From Desulfococcus sp041737845 (GTDB lineage Bacteria; Desulfobacterota; Desulfobacteria; Desulfobacterales; Desulfococcaceae): DNA of 64,000 nt. Where the stretch lies: contig NZ_JBGSQX010000008.1 in the NCBI RefSeq assembly GCF_041737845.1, positions 14,460 to 78,459 on the forward strand, given 5' to 3'. The translations under genes were made by a program, and so were the position numbers. Below are positions 16,289-25,678 of this stretch, one piece after another; positions within the stretch are counted from its first letter, which is position 1, and the number at the start of each line of letters is the position of its first letter. Below the pieces are notes generated by a model. That model worked only from the letters and a program-made list of their open reading frames with translations. It had not been told where the DNA came from and made no database searches.

Positions 16289-17002
16289 ATGAAATTGTCG
16301 AAGCTGGAGTCAAAACTCTCCTACCGGTTCAAAAACAGGCATCTGCTTGAAGAGGCCTGCCGCCACAGCTCCTTTGTCAATGAACAGCCGGAGACCCATG
16401 CGGCGCCGTCGTCCATGAAAGACAACGAGCGGCTCGAATTCCTGGGGGACGCGGTGCTTAACCTGGTGGTCGGGCATATGCTCATGGAACGGTATCTGGA
16501 ATTGCCGGAAGGGGATCTTTCCCGAATGCGGGCCAACCTTGTCAACGAATCGGAGCTGGCAAGCGTGGCCAAGGAGATCGATCTCGGGGAGTTCCTCCGG
16601 CTGGGCCGGGGGGAGATCCAGAGCCACGGCCGGGAGAAGAGGTCCATCCTGGCGGATGCCTTCGAGGCGGTCATTGCGGCCATTTACCTGGACGGCGGGT
16701 TCGAGGCGGCCCAGCGCTTCGTCCGGGACCGGTTTGCCGAGCGGGTTTCCGGCACCGCCACCCCCGTGTCGCCCGTGGACTACAAGAGCCGCCTTCAGGA
16801 GATCGTCCAGACGGCCCACAAGGGCATGCCGACCTATCATGTCATCGCAGAGAGCGGTCCGGACCACGACAAGACCTTTGTCGTGAAAATCGTCGTGTGT
16901 GATCTGGACGCCGAGGGGACCGGCAAAAGCAAAAAGACGGCCGAGCAGGATGCTGCGCGCCGGGCATTGACATTGCTGGAGAATCATCAACCGCTCCATT
17001 GA
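16289..17002 (+). CDS. rnc: Ribonuclease III
   Basis: Double-strand-specific endoribonuclease of 237 residues. The RNase III signature ERLEFLGDAVLNLVV holds the catalytic acidic residues, ILADAFEAVIAAIYLD is the second catalytic helix, and a C-terminal double-stranded-RNA-binding domain (about 160-230, ending KKTAEQDAARRALTLL) follows. ATG 16289 is chosen because it starts MKLSKLESKLSYRFKN; the longer frame from 16175 would include the leader hairpin. It overlaps the downstream radical SAM gene by 4 bp. Confidence 0.95.
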   Translation: MKLSKLESKLSYRFKNRHLLEEACRHSSFVNEQPETHAAPSSMKDNERLEFLGDAVLNLVVGHMLMERYLELPEGDLSRMRANLVNESELASVAKEIDLGEFLRLGRGEIQSHGREKRSILADAFEAVIAAIYLDGGFEAAQRFVRDRFAERVSGTATPVSPVDYKSRLQEIVQTAHKGMPTYHVIAESGPDHDKTFVVKIVVCDLDAEGTGKSKKTAEQDAARRALTLLENHQPLH

Positions 17003-18081
17003 CCTCATCCGCCACAAAGACAGCCGGGATCCAAAAGCCTTTTATTATTCCTGTTTTCATTCCACACGCAGGATGTCCCCACCGGTGCGTCTTCTGCAGC
17101 CAGGAGGACATCACCCGCCAAGGGGGCGGCCCATATCCATCGGAGGCGGTTCGTGCCCGGATCGACGCCTTCCTGAAGTTCAAGGGGCCGGGCCGCGGCG
17201 AGGTTCAGGTCTCCTTCTACGGCGGCAATTTTCTGGGATTGGAACCCGCGGAGATCCTGCGTCTCCTCGCGGGGGCGGACCGCTTCGTCCGCTCGGGCGC
17301 CGTGGACGGCATCCGGTTTTCGACCCGGCCGGACACCATCACCCCGGACCGCCTCGACCTGCTGTCGGAGTTCCCTGTCGCCGTCGTGGAGCTCGGGGCC
17401 CAATCCATGGATGACGGGGTCCTGGCGGAAGCGCGGCGGGGCCACACGGCGGCGGATACCCGGGCGGCGGTTCTTCGGCTCAAATCCCGGGGGCTCTCCG
17501 TCGGACTCCAGATGATGGCCGGCCTCCCGGGGGACACCCCGGAAAAAACCTGTGGGACAGCCCGGGAGATCGCGGATCTTTCCCCCGATTTTGTCCGAAT
17601 CTATCCCACTCTCGTGCTGAAAAACAGCCTCCTCGCGGCCTGGCACCGACAGGGCCGGTATGCCCCCCTCTCCCTCGAGGATGCGGTAGCCCTCGTCGCC
17701 CGCCTGCATGCCTTTTTTGTCCGGAAGGGCATCCCGGTGATCCGGATGGGGCTTCAGGCCTCCGAGTCCCTCAATGACGCAGGAACGGTGGTGGCCGGCC
17801 CCTATCACCCGGCGTTCGGGCACCTTGTCTATTCGCGCCAATTCCTTTCCTGCGCGTCGAAGCTTCTGGAGAACGAAGCCGCAGGGTCTTCGCCGGTCGT
17901 CATCCAGGTGCATCCCCGGAATATTTCCCGGATGAGGGGGCTTGGAAACAAGAATATTGAAATTCTGAAGAAAATGTTTCATATAGATCGCATCGCGGTG
18001 ATCCCCAACCCCGCGGTTTCGATGACCGCCGTCAGGGTGAATCGAACGGGCGATATCTACAGCGGACCTTTTGACAAATGA
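16999..18081 (+). CDS. Radical SAM protein (Elp3/MiaB/NifB-type core)
   Basis: A 360-residue radical SAM protein with the 4Fe-4S site CPHRCVFC (C-x3-C-x2-C, about residues 26-33), FYGGNFLG (the GGE-like motif is GGN here), STRPDTI and VELGAQSMDDGVL. This pattern resembles the Elp3-like clade, but the acetyltransferase domain of true Elp3 is absent. The C-terminal ~90 residues (NPAVSMTAVRVNRTGDIYSG) are conserved-looking but unassigned. The start is TTG 16999, overlapping rnc. The substrate is unknown. Confidence 0.82.
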   Translation: MTSSATKTAGIQKPFIIPVFIPHAGCPHRCVFCSQEDITRQGGGPYPSEAVRARIDAFLKFKGPGRGEVQVSFYGGNFLGLEPAEILRLLAGADRFVRSGAVDGIRFSTRPDTITPDRLDLLSEFPVAVVELGAQSMDDGVLAEARRGHTAADTRAAVLRLKSRGLSVGLQMMAGLPGDTPEKTCGTAREIADLSPDFVRIYPTLVLKNSLLAAWHRQGRYAPLSLEDAVALVARLHAFFVRKGIPVIRMGLQASESLNDAGTVVAGPYHPAFGHLVYSRQFLSCASKLLENEAAGSSPVVIQVHPRNISRMRGLGNKNIEILKKMFHIDRIAVIPNPAVSMTAVRVNRTGDIYSGPFDK

Positions 18082-18165
18082 ATCACGGCAACGGAGCGAT
18101 CAGACCTTCTATGGAGTCGTCCATCTTGATGGTCTTCCAAGAGTTGTCGGACGGAGAGGAATATC

Positions 18166-19140
18166 ATGTCGGAAAATGGCAAGTATGATCTGGTGATTGT
18201 GGGCGGTGGTCCGGGGGGGCTCTCCGCCGGGATTTACGCCATGCGCGCGGCCTTGAAGACGGTCCTTGTCGAGAAGGGCTTAGCCGGCGGACAGGTGGCG
18301 ATGTCGGATGAGGTGGAGAACTACCCGGGGTTCATCCAGGTCAGCGGGGCGGAGCTGTCCATGAAATTCGTCGAGCATGCAAAGGCCTGCGAGCTTGAAA
18401 TGGTCTCCGATGAGGTGACGGCGGTCGAACCCGGCCCTGAGCACCATTTGGTCCGACTGGGCTCCGGGAAGGTCTATCAAACCCGTTCCGTGATCCTTGC
18501 AACGGGGGGCAGGCCTCGCAAACTGGGCATCCCCGGTGAGGACGAATACTACGGCAAAGGGGTTTCCTACTGCGCCGTCTGTGATGGTTTTTTCTTCAGA
18601 AACAAGACCGTCATTGTCGTGGGCGGCGGCGACACCGCGGCGGAAGAGGCCCTGTATCTTGCCAAGATCGCCAAAAAAGTTTACATCGCCCACCGGCGCG
18701 ATGCCTTCCGGGCGAGCATGATCCTTCAGAAGCGGATCGAGGCCGATTGCAATATCGAGGTCCTCTGGAATACGGTCCTGACGAAGATCAACGCCGATGC
18801 ATCCGGCGTCTGCGGCGCGGACCTGAAAGACATCCGGACCGGGGAAGCGCGTTCCCTGGATCTGGACGGGGCGTTTATCTTCATCGGGTTCGACCCCGAA
18901 GGCGGGATCGTGCCTGCGGGCATCAAAAAAAATGCCGACGGGTATGTGGTCACCGATGACAAATGCGAAACCCAGATTCCCGGCATCTTCGTGATCGGAG
19001 ACCTCCGGGAGAAATATGCCCGGCAGATTGTCATTGCGGCTGCGGACGGGTGTACGGCGGCATTGGCGGCCGCCCATTTCGTGGAGATGAAACAGGGGCT
19101 CCCCGATGTCTGCGAAGCGCCCGCGGGCTTGTTTGAATAG
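18166..19140 (+). CDS. trxB: Thioredoxin reductase
   Basis: A 324-residue flavoprotein that reduces thioredoxin with NADPH. It has the FAD site GGGPGGLSAGIYAMRA, the redox-active disulfide CAVCDG (about residues 136-139), the NADPH site GGGDTAAEEALYLA with HRR following, and the closing FAD motif GDLREKYARQIVIAAADG. The GGAGAGGAA ribosome site precedes the ATG. No thioredoxin gene is adjacent; the thiol peroxidase downstream is a likely functional partner. Confidence 0.95.
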   Translation: MSENGKYDLVIVGGGPGGLSAGIYAMRAALKTVLVEKGLAGGQVAMSDEVENYPGFIQVSGAELSMKFVEHAKACELEMVSDEVTAVEPGPEHHLVRLGSGKVYQTRSVILATGGRPRKLGIPGEDEYYGKGVSYCAVCDGFFFRNKTVIVVGGGDTAAEEALYLAKIAKKVYIAHRRDAFRASMILQKRIEADCNIEVLWNTVLTKINADASGVCGADLKDIRTGEARSLDLDGAFIFIGFDPEGGIVPAGIKKNADGYVVTDDKCETQIPGIFVIGDLREKYARQIVIAAADGCTAALAAAHFVEMKQGLPDVCEAPAGLFE

Positions 19141-19171
19141 CGCCTCCGGCCGGCTGCGGGAGGATTTGAAT

Positions 19172-19200
19172 TTGACAGGCAAGCGGCGGCTCATTATGAT
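19172..19200 (+). promoter_or_regulatory. Candidate sigma-70 promoter upstream of the unknown gene and tpx
   Basis: TTGACA (19172-19177), 17-base spacer, TATGAT (19195-19200): close to consensus. It leaves an untranslated leader of about 165 bases before the ATG at 19374, in which I see no recognisable riboswitch. Confidence 0.6.
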
Positions 19201-19373
19201 TCTTGTTGCTATATGAAGGTTTTCAAACGGGCTTGACATGGCGGCTCCGCCCGATGCCCGTCCTCCCCGAGAGGGCCCGAGGCCGGCGCTTTTCGCGGTG
19301 CGCCGCCGGGGTCCCGTCGATGATCAGGATAAACAACAGGGTTTTCATATCTTCATATTTTCTAGGAGAGACG

Positions 19374-19835
19374 ATGCTCATCTACGACGATACGTATTCC
19401 TGGGAAGGATGGGGGGGCAAGCTGAAGCTCGGCAGCGGCCAGTGCCGGATGAAGATTTTTGATCTGGACAAGGGAAAGCGGCAGGGGCTTGCCCACCTGA
19501 AACCCATCATTGTCGTCGTGTCGGACCTCCCCCGCGAGCTGTCGTGGACCCCGAACCAGATGACCGTCAAAAGCTGTGCCAGCCACATCGCCACCCACGT
19601 GGTGCGGGAATTCAACATCGATCCCGAGCGGATGGTCTGGGTCGAGCACTATCCGGCGACCCCCGAAGGCGACCGGGTAAGATACCCCGTCGAAGAACGC
19701 TTCGACGAAGCCACGTTCACCTGGCGAGAGGAAGGCGCGCTTCAGGGGGGCTGGAAGCCCCTGTCTCCCCCCCTGGCGGCCCTCGTCAAAAAACTGCTGG
19801 CAGAAGCACCCAACCCCAAAGAAAGAGAGGCGTGA
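19374..19835 (+). CDS. Conserved-looking hypothetical protein
   Basis: A 153-residue soluble protein starting MLIYDDTYSWEGWGGKLKL, with no signal peptide, membrane helix or motif I recognise. It contains two Cys (GSGQCRMKIFDLDKG and KSCASH) and a hydrophobic strand IIVVVSDLP. GGAGAG lies four bases before the ATG, and tpx follows one base after its stop, so the two are co-transcribed. A role alongside peroxide detoxification is a guess from position only. Confidence 0.7.
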   Translation: MLIYDDTYSWEGWGGKLKLGSGQCRMKIFDLDKGKRQGLAHLKPIIVVVSDLPRELSWTPNQMTVKSCASHIATHVVREFNIDPERMVWVEHYPATPEGDRVRYPVEERFDEATFTWREEGALQGGWKPLSPPLAALVKKLLAEAPNPKEREA

Positions 19836-19836
19836 C

Positions 19837-20352
19837 ATGAAAGAGCGTACCGGTATCGTGACCATGAAGGGAAATCCCGTAACCCTGATGGGGAAGGAGA
19901 TTCAGGTGGGCGACACCGCCCCGGACGTCGAACTGACCGCCACGAATCTGTCCCCCGTCAGGCTTTCCGCCTACCGGGGGAAGGTCTGCGTGATCTCTTC
20001 GGTGCCCTCCCTGGATACCCCCGTCTGCGACATGGAGACCCGCCGTTTCAACAAGGAGGCGGCGGCATTGGGAGAAGACGTGGCCATTCTCACCGTCAGC
20101 ATGGACCTCCCCTTTGCCCAGAGCCGCTGGTGCGGGGCCGCCGGGGTGGACCGTGTCGTGACCCTCTCCGACCACTGGACGGCGGAATTCGGCGAAGCCT
20201 ACGGCGTCCTGATCAAGGGGATCCGGCTTCTGGCCAGGGCCGTTTTTGTCGTGGACCGGGAAGGCGTGGTCCGCTATGTCCAGACCGTGGGCGAGATCGC
20301 CAGTGAGCCGGATTATGATGCGGCCGTTGCGGCCGCCAAGAAGCTGGTCTGA
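19837..20352 (+). CDS. tpx: Thiol peroxidase (Tpx)
   Basis: A 171-residue peroxiredoxin of the Tpx class that reduces hydroperoxides using thioredoxin. The peroxidatic Cys is in SLDTPVCDMETR (Cys 64) and the likely resolving Cys in SRWCGAAG (Cys 99), a spacing close to that of E. coli Tpx. The N-terminal strand VTLMGKEIQVGDTAP is also typical. With trxB about 0.7 kb upstream, the window holds a plausible thioredoxin-reductase-fed peroxide defence for an anaerobe. Confidence 0.93.
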   Translation: MKERTGIVTMKGNPVTLMGKEIQVGDTAPDVELTATNLSPVRLSAYRGKVCVISSVPSLDTPVCDMETRRFNKEAAALGEDVAILTVSMDLPFAQSRWCGAAGVDRVVTLSDHWTAEFGEAYGVLIKGIRLLARAVFVVDREGVVRYVQTVGEIASEPDYDAAVAAAKKLV

Positions 20353-20417
20353 AAGGTCGGAACCCGGACGAACAGCCCCAATACGGCATATCAAGCCGGC
20401 GAACAGGGAGGAAAAAT

Positions 20418-21395
20418 ATGAAACGGTGGGGTGTGTGGGCTGCGATGACCGCAGCGGTGCTCCTGGCCATGCCGGCCATGGCCGCCATGACCGTCAAACT
20501 GGGGGTGGTGACCAAACCAGGATCCGCCCAGAACATCGTCGCGGAAAAATTCAAGGAACTGGTTGAAGCGCGGACGGCCGGCGAGGTCACGGTCAAGATC
20601 TTCCACAGCGCTGCCCTGGGGAACGAGACGGAGATCCTGCAGCAGATCCAGATGGGCACGGTGGAGATGGGCGTGATCACCAGCGGCGTTTTCGACACCT
20701 TCGATCCCATCGTCCGGGTCATCGATTATCCTTTTCTGTTTGGAGACGACGCCCTGGCCGATGTGATCCTGGACGGTCCCCTGGGCGCGGAGATCCTGGC
20801 AGGCCTCGAGACCTCCGGGTTCAAGGGGCTTTGCTTCTCCGAGAACGGCTTCCGAAATCTCACCAACAGCAAGCGTCCGGTCAAGGCCGCCTCCGATGTG
20901 GACGGGCTCAAGATCCGCGTCATGGACTCCGCCATCCACAACGCCATCTGGCAGTCCATGGGTGCCAATCCCACCCCCATGCCCTGGCCCATCTATACCG
21001 AACTGGAGCAGCGGGTCATCGACGGTCAGGAAAATCCCCTGTGGGTTCTGGAGGTCTACAGGTTCTACGAGATCCAGAAATATATGACCCTGACCCGCCA
21101 TGTCTACTCGCCCCATATCGACGTGGCGTCCCTCACCTGGTGGAATACCCTGAAGCCTGAGATGCAGGCGTTGCTGCAGACCGCCATGAAGGACGCCGCA
21201 GTCTTCCAGCGGGCGGACAACCGCGCCGGGGATGCCGAACGCCTCAGGATGCTCAAGGAGAAGGGGATGCAGGTAGAGGAGAATCCGGACATATCGTCTT
21301 TCCGGGAAAGGACGGATCGCCTGAAAGAGATGGACCTCTACCAGGACCCCAAGGTGAAATCCCTCTTGACCAGGATGATTGAGGCCACCCGGTGA
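20418..21395 (+). CDS. dctP: TRAP transporter substrate-binding protein, DctP family
   Basis: Periplasmic solute receptor of 325 residues with a signal peptide (cleavage near AMA-AMTVKLG). Typical DctP features are VAEKFKELVEARTAGEVTVK, EILQQIQMGTVEMG, and the ligand-contact region KIRVMDSAIHNAIWQSMGA followed by VIDGQENPLW. It delivers a carboxylate-type solute to the DctQM membrane pair encoded directly downstream. The ligand cannot be told from sequence alone. Confidence 0.93.
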   Translation: MKRWGVWAAMTAAVLLAMPAMAAMTVKLGVVTKPGSAQNIVAEKFKELVEARTAGEVTVKIFHSAALGNETEILQQIQMGTVEMGVITSGVFDTFDPIVRVIDYPFLFGDDALADVILDGPLGAEILAGLETSGFKGLCFSENGFRNLTNSKRPVKAASDVDGLKIRVMDSAIHNAIWQSMGANPTPMPWPIYTELEQRVIDGQENPLWVLEVYRFYEIQKYMTLTRHVYSPHIDVASLTWWNTLKPEMQALLQTAMKDAAVFQRADNRAGDAERLRMLKEKGMQVEENPDISSFRERTDRLKEMDLYQDPKVKSLLTRMIEATR

Positions 21396-21423
21396 CGGGG
21401 CGTTGATTCGAAATGATTCCGCC

Positions 21424-21906
21424 ATGAACGTCCTCGACACGATCAGCCGGCGCCTGAACCGCTGGGTCGAGGGGTCCCTCTTTGTCATGGGTTTTGGCAT
21501 GGCCGCCATCGTGTCGGCCCAGGTGTTTTCGCGATACGTTTTAAACCATTCCATTTACTGGTCGGAGGAGCTGTCCCGCTACCTTCTGGTGTGGCTGACA
21601 TTTCTGGGCGCATCCTCGGCCTATCGCCGGGGCATGCATCCGGGGGTTGACGTTCTGTACGCCCGCATGCCGCCCCGGTTGCGGAAAGCGGCCGCCGTCA
21701 TCGTCCACGCGGCATCCATGCTCCTTTTCGGCGTCATGATCTGGTATGGGTGCCGGTTCGCCTATTTTGTCCGCCTCCAGATTTCCCCGGCCCTCTCCCT
21801 GCCCAAATGGATCCTCTTCGCCGTCGTTCCCCTGAGCGGCGCGATCCTCATGGTCCACGCCCTGGTGCGTCTTGCCCGGGATGTGAAAGGACGCGGCCCC
21901 GGATGA
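21424..21906 (+). CDS. dctQ: TRAP transporter small permease, DctQ family
   Basis: A 160-residue four-helix membrane subunit, with helices at about 17-37, 50-70, 92-112 and 130-150. The conserved SRYVLNHSIYWSEELSRYLLVW-type segment after the first helix is present. ATG 21424 is chosen (MNVLDTISRRLNRW). It overlaps dctM by 4 bp, as is usual for coupled TRAP subunits. Confidence 0.92.
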   Translation: MNVLDTISRRLNRWVEGSLFVMGFGMAAIVSAQVFSRYVLNHSIYWSEELSRYLLVWLTFLGASSAYRRGMHPGVDVLYARMPPRLRKAAAVIVHAASMLLFGVMIWYGCRFAYFVRLQISPALSLPKWILFAVVPLSGAILMVHALVRLARDVKGRGPG

Positions 21907-23183
21907 GCGCGGAACTCCTCCTCCTGTCGCTGGTGTTCCTCTTCGCCCTCAATGCGCCCATTGCCGTGGCCATCGGGGTGGCGTCCATCGTCGCCATCGT
22001 CTTCCAGGGCAATTTTTCTTTGATGATGGTGGTCCAGCGCATGTTCGGCGGTACGGATTCCTTCCACCTCATGGCGGTGCCGCTCTTCATGTATGCGGGG
22101 GTGATCATGGAGGCGGGGGGCATCAGCCGGCGGATCATCGATTTCGCCAACGCCCTGGTGGGGTGGCTTCCCGGGGGGCTTGCTGCGGTGACCGTGGTTT
22201 CGGCCATGTTTTTCGCGGGGATCTCGGGGTCGGCGGCGGCCGACGCGGCAGCCGTGGGCGCGGTCATGATCCCGGCCATGAAAAAATCCGGATACGAATC
22301 CGATTTCGCGGCGGCGGTCCAGGCCTCGGGCGGCGCCATCGGCGTCATCATTCCGCCGTCGATCCCCATGATCATCTTCGGGTTCCTCACCGGCGCCTCC
22401 ATCAGCCAGCTATTTGCGGCGGGCATCCTGCCGGGGGTGCTGATCGGCGTTTCCCTGATCGCCGTCTCCACGGTGATTTCACGCCGTCGGGGCTACGGCG
22501 CCACGTGCCGGTTCTCTTTGGCCGAGATCCGGCGGACGTTCCGGCGGGCACTCCTGGCCCTGGGGGCGCCTTTGATCATCCTGGGGGGGATCCTCTTCGG
22601 CATCTTCACCGCGACGGAATCCGCCGCCGTGGCCGTGGTCTACGCCCTGTTCGTGGGCATGGCCGTTTACCGGAAGATCACCCTGAAGGACCTCTTTCCC
22701 ATCTTCCGGGACGGCTCCGTCACCGCGTCCATCGTGATGTTCATCATCGCCACGGCGTCGGTTTTCAGCTGGATCGCCGCCATCGAAGACATTCCGGCAA
22801 GGCTTTCGGGGGTCCTGCTCTCCGTGACGGCCGATCCGGTGCTCCTGCTCCTCCTGGTCAACGCGGTGCTGCTCGTCGCCGGTACCTTCGTGGAAACCAC
22901 GGCGGCGCTGATCCTGCTCGTACCCATGATCACGTCGATGCTGCCCGCCATGGGGATCGACATCATCCAACTCGGGGCCATCGTGGTCACCAACCTGGCC
23001 ATCGGCATGCTGACGCCGCCCATGGGCATCTGCCTCATCGTCTCCGGGTCGATCTCGGGGGATTCCCTTACGGCCGTCAGCCGCCGGGTGCTGCCGTTTC
23101 TGGCGGTTCTGATCGCGGATCTCCTGGTGATCACATTCTTTTCCCCGATCACCATGTGGCCTGCGGGGCTGGTCGCCAAATAG
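21903..23183 (+). CDS. dctM: TRAP transporter large permease, DctM family
   Basis: A 426-residue membrane subunit with about 12 hydrophobic segments, the ion-coupled transport core of the TRAP system. Family landmarks are GISGSAAADAAAVGAVMIPAM, IIPPSIPMIIFGFLTGASI and the C-terminal TPPMGICLIVSG. The start is ATG 21903, inside the dctQ stop (ATGA). The gene ends 17 bases before the convergent MscS gene. Confidence 0.95.
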   Translation: MSAELLLLSLVFLFALNAPIAVAIGVASIVAIVFQGNFSLMMVVQRMFGGTDSFHLMAVPLFMYAGVIMEAGGISRRIIDFANALVGWLPGGLAAVTVVSAMFFAGISGSAAADAAAVGAVMIPAMKKSGYESDFAAAVQASGGAIGVIIPPSIPMIIFGFLTGASISQLFAAGILPGVLIGVSLIAVSTVISRRRGYGATCRFSLAEIRRTFRRALLALGAPLIILGGILFGIFTATESAAVAVVYALFVGMAVYRKITLKDLFPIFRDGSVTASIVMFIIATASVFSWIAAIEDIPARLSGVLLSVTADPVLLLLLVNAVLLVAGTFVETTAALILLVPMITSMLPAMGIDIIQLGAIVVTNLAIGMLTPPMGICLIVSGSISGDSLTAVSRRVLPFLAVLIADLLVITFFSPITMWPAGLVAK

Positions 23184-23200
23184 GCAGCCCGCCGGGCGGA

Positions 23201-25630
23201 TCACTTTTTCTTTTTCGACGCCTCCTCCGCTAATTTTGCCAGTTCTTCCTCCTCGTCCTGAAGCACCTTCATGGCGGCTGCGGATGCGGCCTGGGCCAGA
23301 TACGGGTCCACCCCGCCGGGCGCCGTCGATTTTCCCCCGGAAGCGGGCGTACCGCCTCCCTGGGTCATCTCCGGCGGGAAATAGACGGTGACGTTTCGGT
23401 GGGCGAATTCGATGCCGGCCTTCCGGAATTTTTCCTGGAGGAGCCGGTAGACCTCTCTTTGGATGATGAACTGTTCCCCCGGGATGCTCTTGAATTTCAC
23501 GCGCATGACCATGGCGGAATCGTCCAGGGACTTCACGCCCTGGGACTTGATCTTGCTCAGCAGGGACTTGCCGATTTCCGGATCCTTCCGAATCTCCTCG
23601 TCGATTTTCTTGATGATCTTGCGCACCTGGTCCACGTCCGTGTCGTACCGGACCTGGAAGTTGAGCTTGGTGATGATGTAGTCGCGGCTGAAATTGGTGA
23701 CCGAACTGAGGTCGCCGAAGGGGATGGTGTTGATCATGCCCCGGGGGTGCCGGAGCCGCATGGACCTCAGGGAGATCTGTTCCACCGTGCCCTTCATACT
23801 GCCCGATTCGACGTAATCGCCGATGCGGAAGGCGTCGTCCATCAGGAAGAAGATGCCCGAAATGATGTCCTTGACCAGGGTCTGGGCGCCGAATCCGATG
23901 GCCAGGCCGAAGATGCCGGCGCCGGCGATAAGTGGCCCGATGTTGACCCCCAGGGACGACAGGATGGTGAGCCCGACAAAAACGACGAGCACCATGAGGA
24001 TGAATTTCCGGAGCAGCAGCAGGAGCGTCCCGCTCCGGGAGCCTCCCGCGCCCCCCTCGTCATCCATTTCATCGTGACCCGCCGGCATCTCCTCCTTGAT
24101 CTTCCGGTCGATCCAGGCCTTGGCGAACTCCCAGGTACCATATCCCAGAAGAAGGATCAGCAGACTGCTGAACAGCGATCTTGTCACCTCCCGGCCGAAG
24201 GGCCAGTCGATTCCCCACAGACGAAGCATGAGGAACAGGAACAGGGCGACCAGAAGCACGTGGAACCCCTTCCGGATCAGGGGAATGTATCGCCCGATGG
24301 CCAGGGACTCCTCGGACGGAAAATCAACGGCCGGCAGGTCTTTTCGGGGCTCGCCCTCTTCCGTCTCCCCCGGGGGCTCGCTGAGGTCGATGGTGCTGGC
24401 GACCCGAACGAAGGCGATGCGGAAGAGCCTCTGACACCCGTAATTGAGGAGCAGGAAAACCGGGACGCTGAGGAAGCTCAGGATCAGCCGGTTGACCAGG
24501 TTTTCGGCGCCGCTCAGCATGCCGATCTCCCAGAAGAGGGCGATGCAGACCAGAAAGAAAAGGACCGGGATGTACCAGTGCTTCACAAGCCTTTCCTGGA
24601 GCGCGCTCGGTTCCTCCTCCGCAGAAAAGTAATTTTCCCGAATGGCGGCGGCGATCGGTTCGCGGCGCCGGATCACCATGACGGCCGCCAGGACGACCAC
24701 CGACAGCCCCGCCAGGTTGTAAAGAATGAGATGGACATGGGCGCCTGGATCGACCAGTTCGAACAGGCTGCTGGTGACGCCCAGGAAGATGGCCGTGACG
24801 GCGATGAAGACCGTCCATCGGAAGAGGTACCGGGCGCCCGCGTCGCTCACGGGAAAAAACCGGAGGATGGGATTTTTCGGGGAAAGGATGAAGACCAGGA
24901 TGAGGATGATCAGCCGCACGTAATAGGCGCCGAGAAGGTAGACGACGGTGAACAAACGGGTAGTGCCCGTCTTTTCATAGAACAGGATATATACCAGGAA
25001 GGTCGACAGGATAAAGATCAGGGCGCCTGCGATTTCGAGAGAAAGGTTAAGCATGATCCGCCATGCCTTTCGGACATGGCCCGAAGGCGGGGCGTTCGCC
25101 AGGGTCTGCCGCATGCCGGCCGTCCAGCGGTGGAAGAGCCATTCGGCAACCGCGCCCGAGAATATCAGGAGGAGGACCCCCATGCTCATCATCAAAATGG
25201 CCGAAACACCCCGGCCCCCGGTGAGGCGGTGGGCCAGCCGCGGCAATTCGTCCGGCGACGCCAGGGTGCCGCTCAGGAAGGCGTCGAGACGGGTATTGAG
25301 GGAGGACATGACGCCTTCCGCCTGACGGAAGATCTTGACAAGAACGCGGCGTTTCGGGGCCGGCGCTTCGGCCGTCTCCGGAACGGGAGGCGCTTTTTGA
25401 TCGACGGTCTTTTGGATCTTGGCTTCGATCAGCCGGCCGAGAAGGGCGTCGATTTCCGTGTCGCTCAGGTCTTTCAGGGGATCTTCCGACGCGGCGTCGG
25501 CGCTGTTCCGGGCGTCCTTGACGGCCTTCATTGCGGCCGGGGATGCGGCCCCCGCGGTCTGGGCGAGCAGGCTGAACAGCATCAGGATGCCCATCGAAAA
25601 CCCCAGGGTATTTCTCATTAGACGGCTCAT
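23201..25630 (-). CDS. Large MscS-family mechanosensitive ion channel
   Basis: An 809-residue inner-membrane channel. It begins with a signal-like segment (MSRLMRNTLGFSMGILMLFS), then a periplasmic, Ala-rich region (about 30-160), about 10 membrane helices (150-560), and the MscS pore helix and beta domain (about 540-700: IGFGAQTLVKDIISGIFFLMD, IGDYVESGSMKGTVEQISL, HRNVTVYFPPE). This layout resembles the long MscM/YbdG-type members. The C-terminal tail is Lys-rich (EEASKKKK). Such channels release solutes on hypo-osmotic shock. Confidence 0.92.
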   Translation of the reverse strand: MSRLMRNTLGFSMGILMLFSLLAQTAGAASPAAMKAVKDARNSADAASEDPLKDLSDTEIDALLGRLIEAKIQKTVDQKAPPVPETAEAPAPKRRVLVKIFRQAEGVMSSLNTRLDAFLSGTLASPDELPRLAHRLTGGRGVSAILMMSMGVLLLIFSGAVAEWLFHRWTAGMRQTLANAPPSGHVRKAWRIMLNLSLEIAGALIFILSTFLVYILFYEKTGTTRLFTVVYLLGAYYVRLIILILVFILSPKNPILRFFPVSDAGARYLFRWTVFIAVTAIFLGVTSSLFELVDPGAHVHLILYNLAGLSVVVLAAVMVIRRREPIAAAIRENYFSAEEEPSALQERLVKHWYIPVLFFLVCIALFWEIGMLSGAENLVNRLILSFLSVPVFLLLNYGCQRLFRIAFVRVASTIDLSEPPGETEEGEPRKDLPAVDFPSEESLAIGRYIPLIRKGFHVLLVALFLFLMLRLWGIDWPFGREVTRSLFSSLLILLLGYGTWEFAKAWIDRKIKEEMPAGHDEMDDEGGAGGSRSGTLLLLLRKFILMVLVVFVGLTILSSLGVNIGPLIAGAGIFGLAIGFGAQTLVKDIISGIFFLMDDAFRIGDYVESGSMKGTVEQISLRSMRLRHPRGMINTIPFGDLSSVTNFSRDYIITKLNFQVRYDTDVDQVRKIIKKIDEEIRKDPEIGKSLLSKIKSQGVKSLDDSAMVMRVKFKSIPGEQFIIQREVYRLLQEKFRKAGIEFAHRNVTVYFPPEMTQGGGTPASGGKSTAPGGVDPYLAQAASAAAMKVLQDEEEELAKLAEEASKKKK

Positions 25631-25678
25631 ACGACCTCCTTTGAGATGTTCATGGGATGACCATTGGCGTGAGGGTGT

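Noticed and set aside
23399..25621. 740-codon open frame on the plus strand opposite the MscS channel gene
   Set aside because: Acidic, repetitive composition typical of an antisense shadow in GC-rich DNA; the minus-strand frame has clear MscS motifs.
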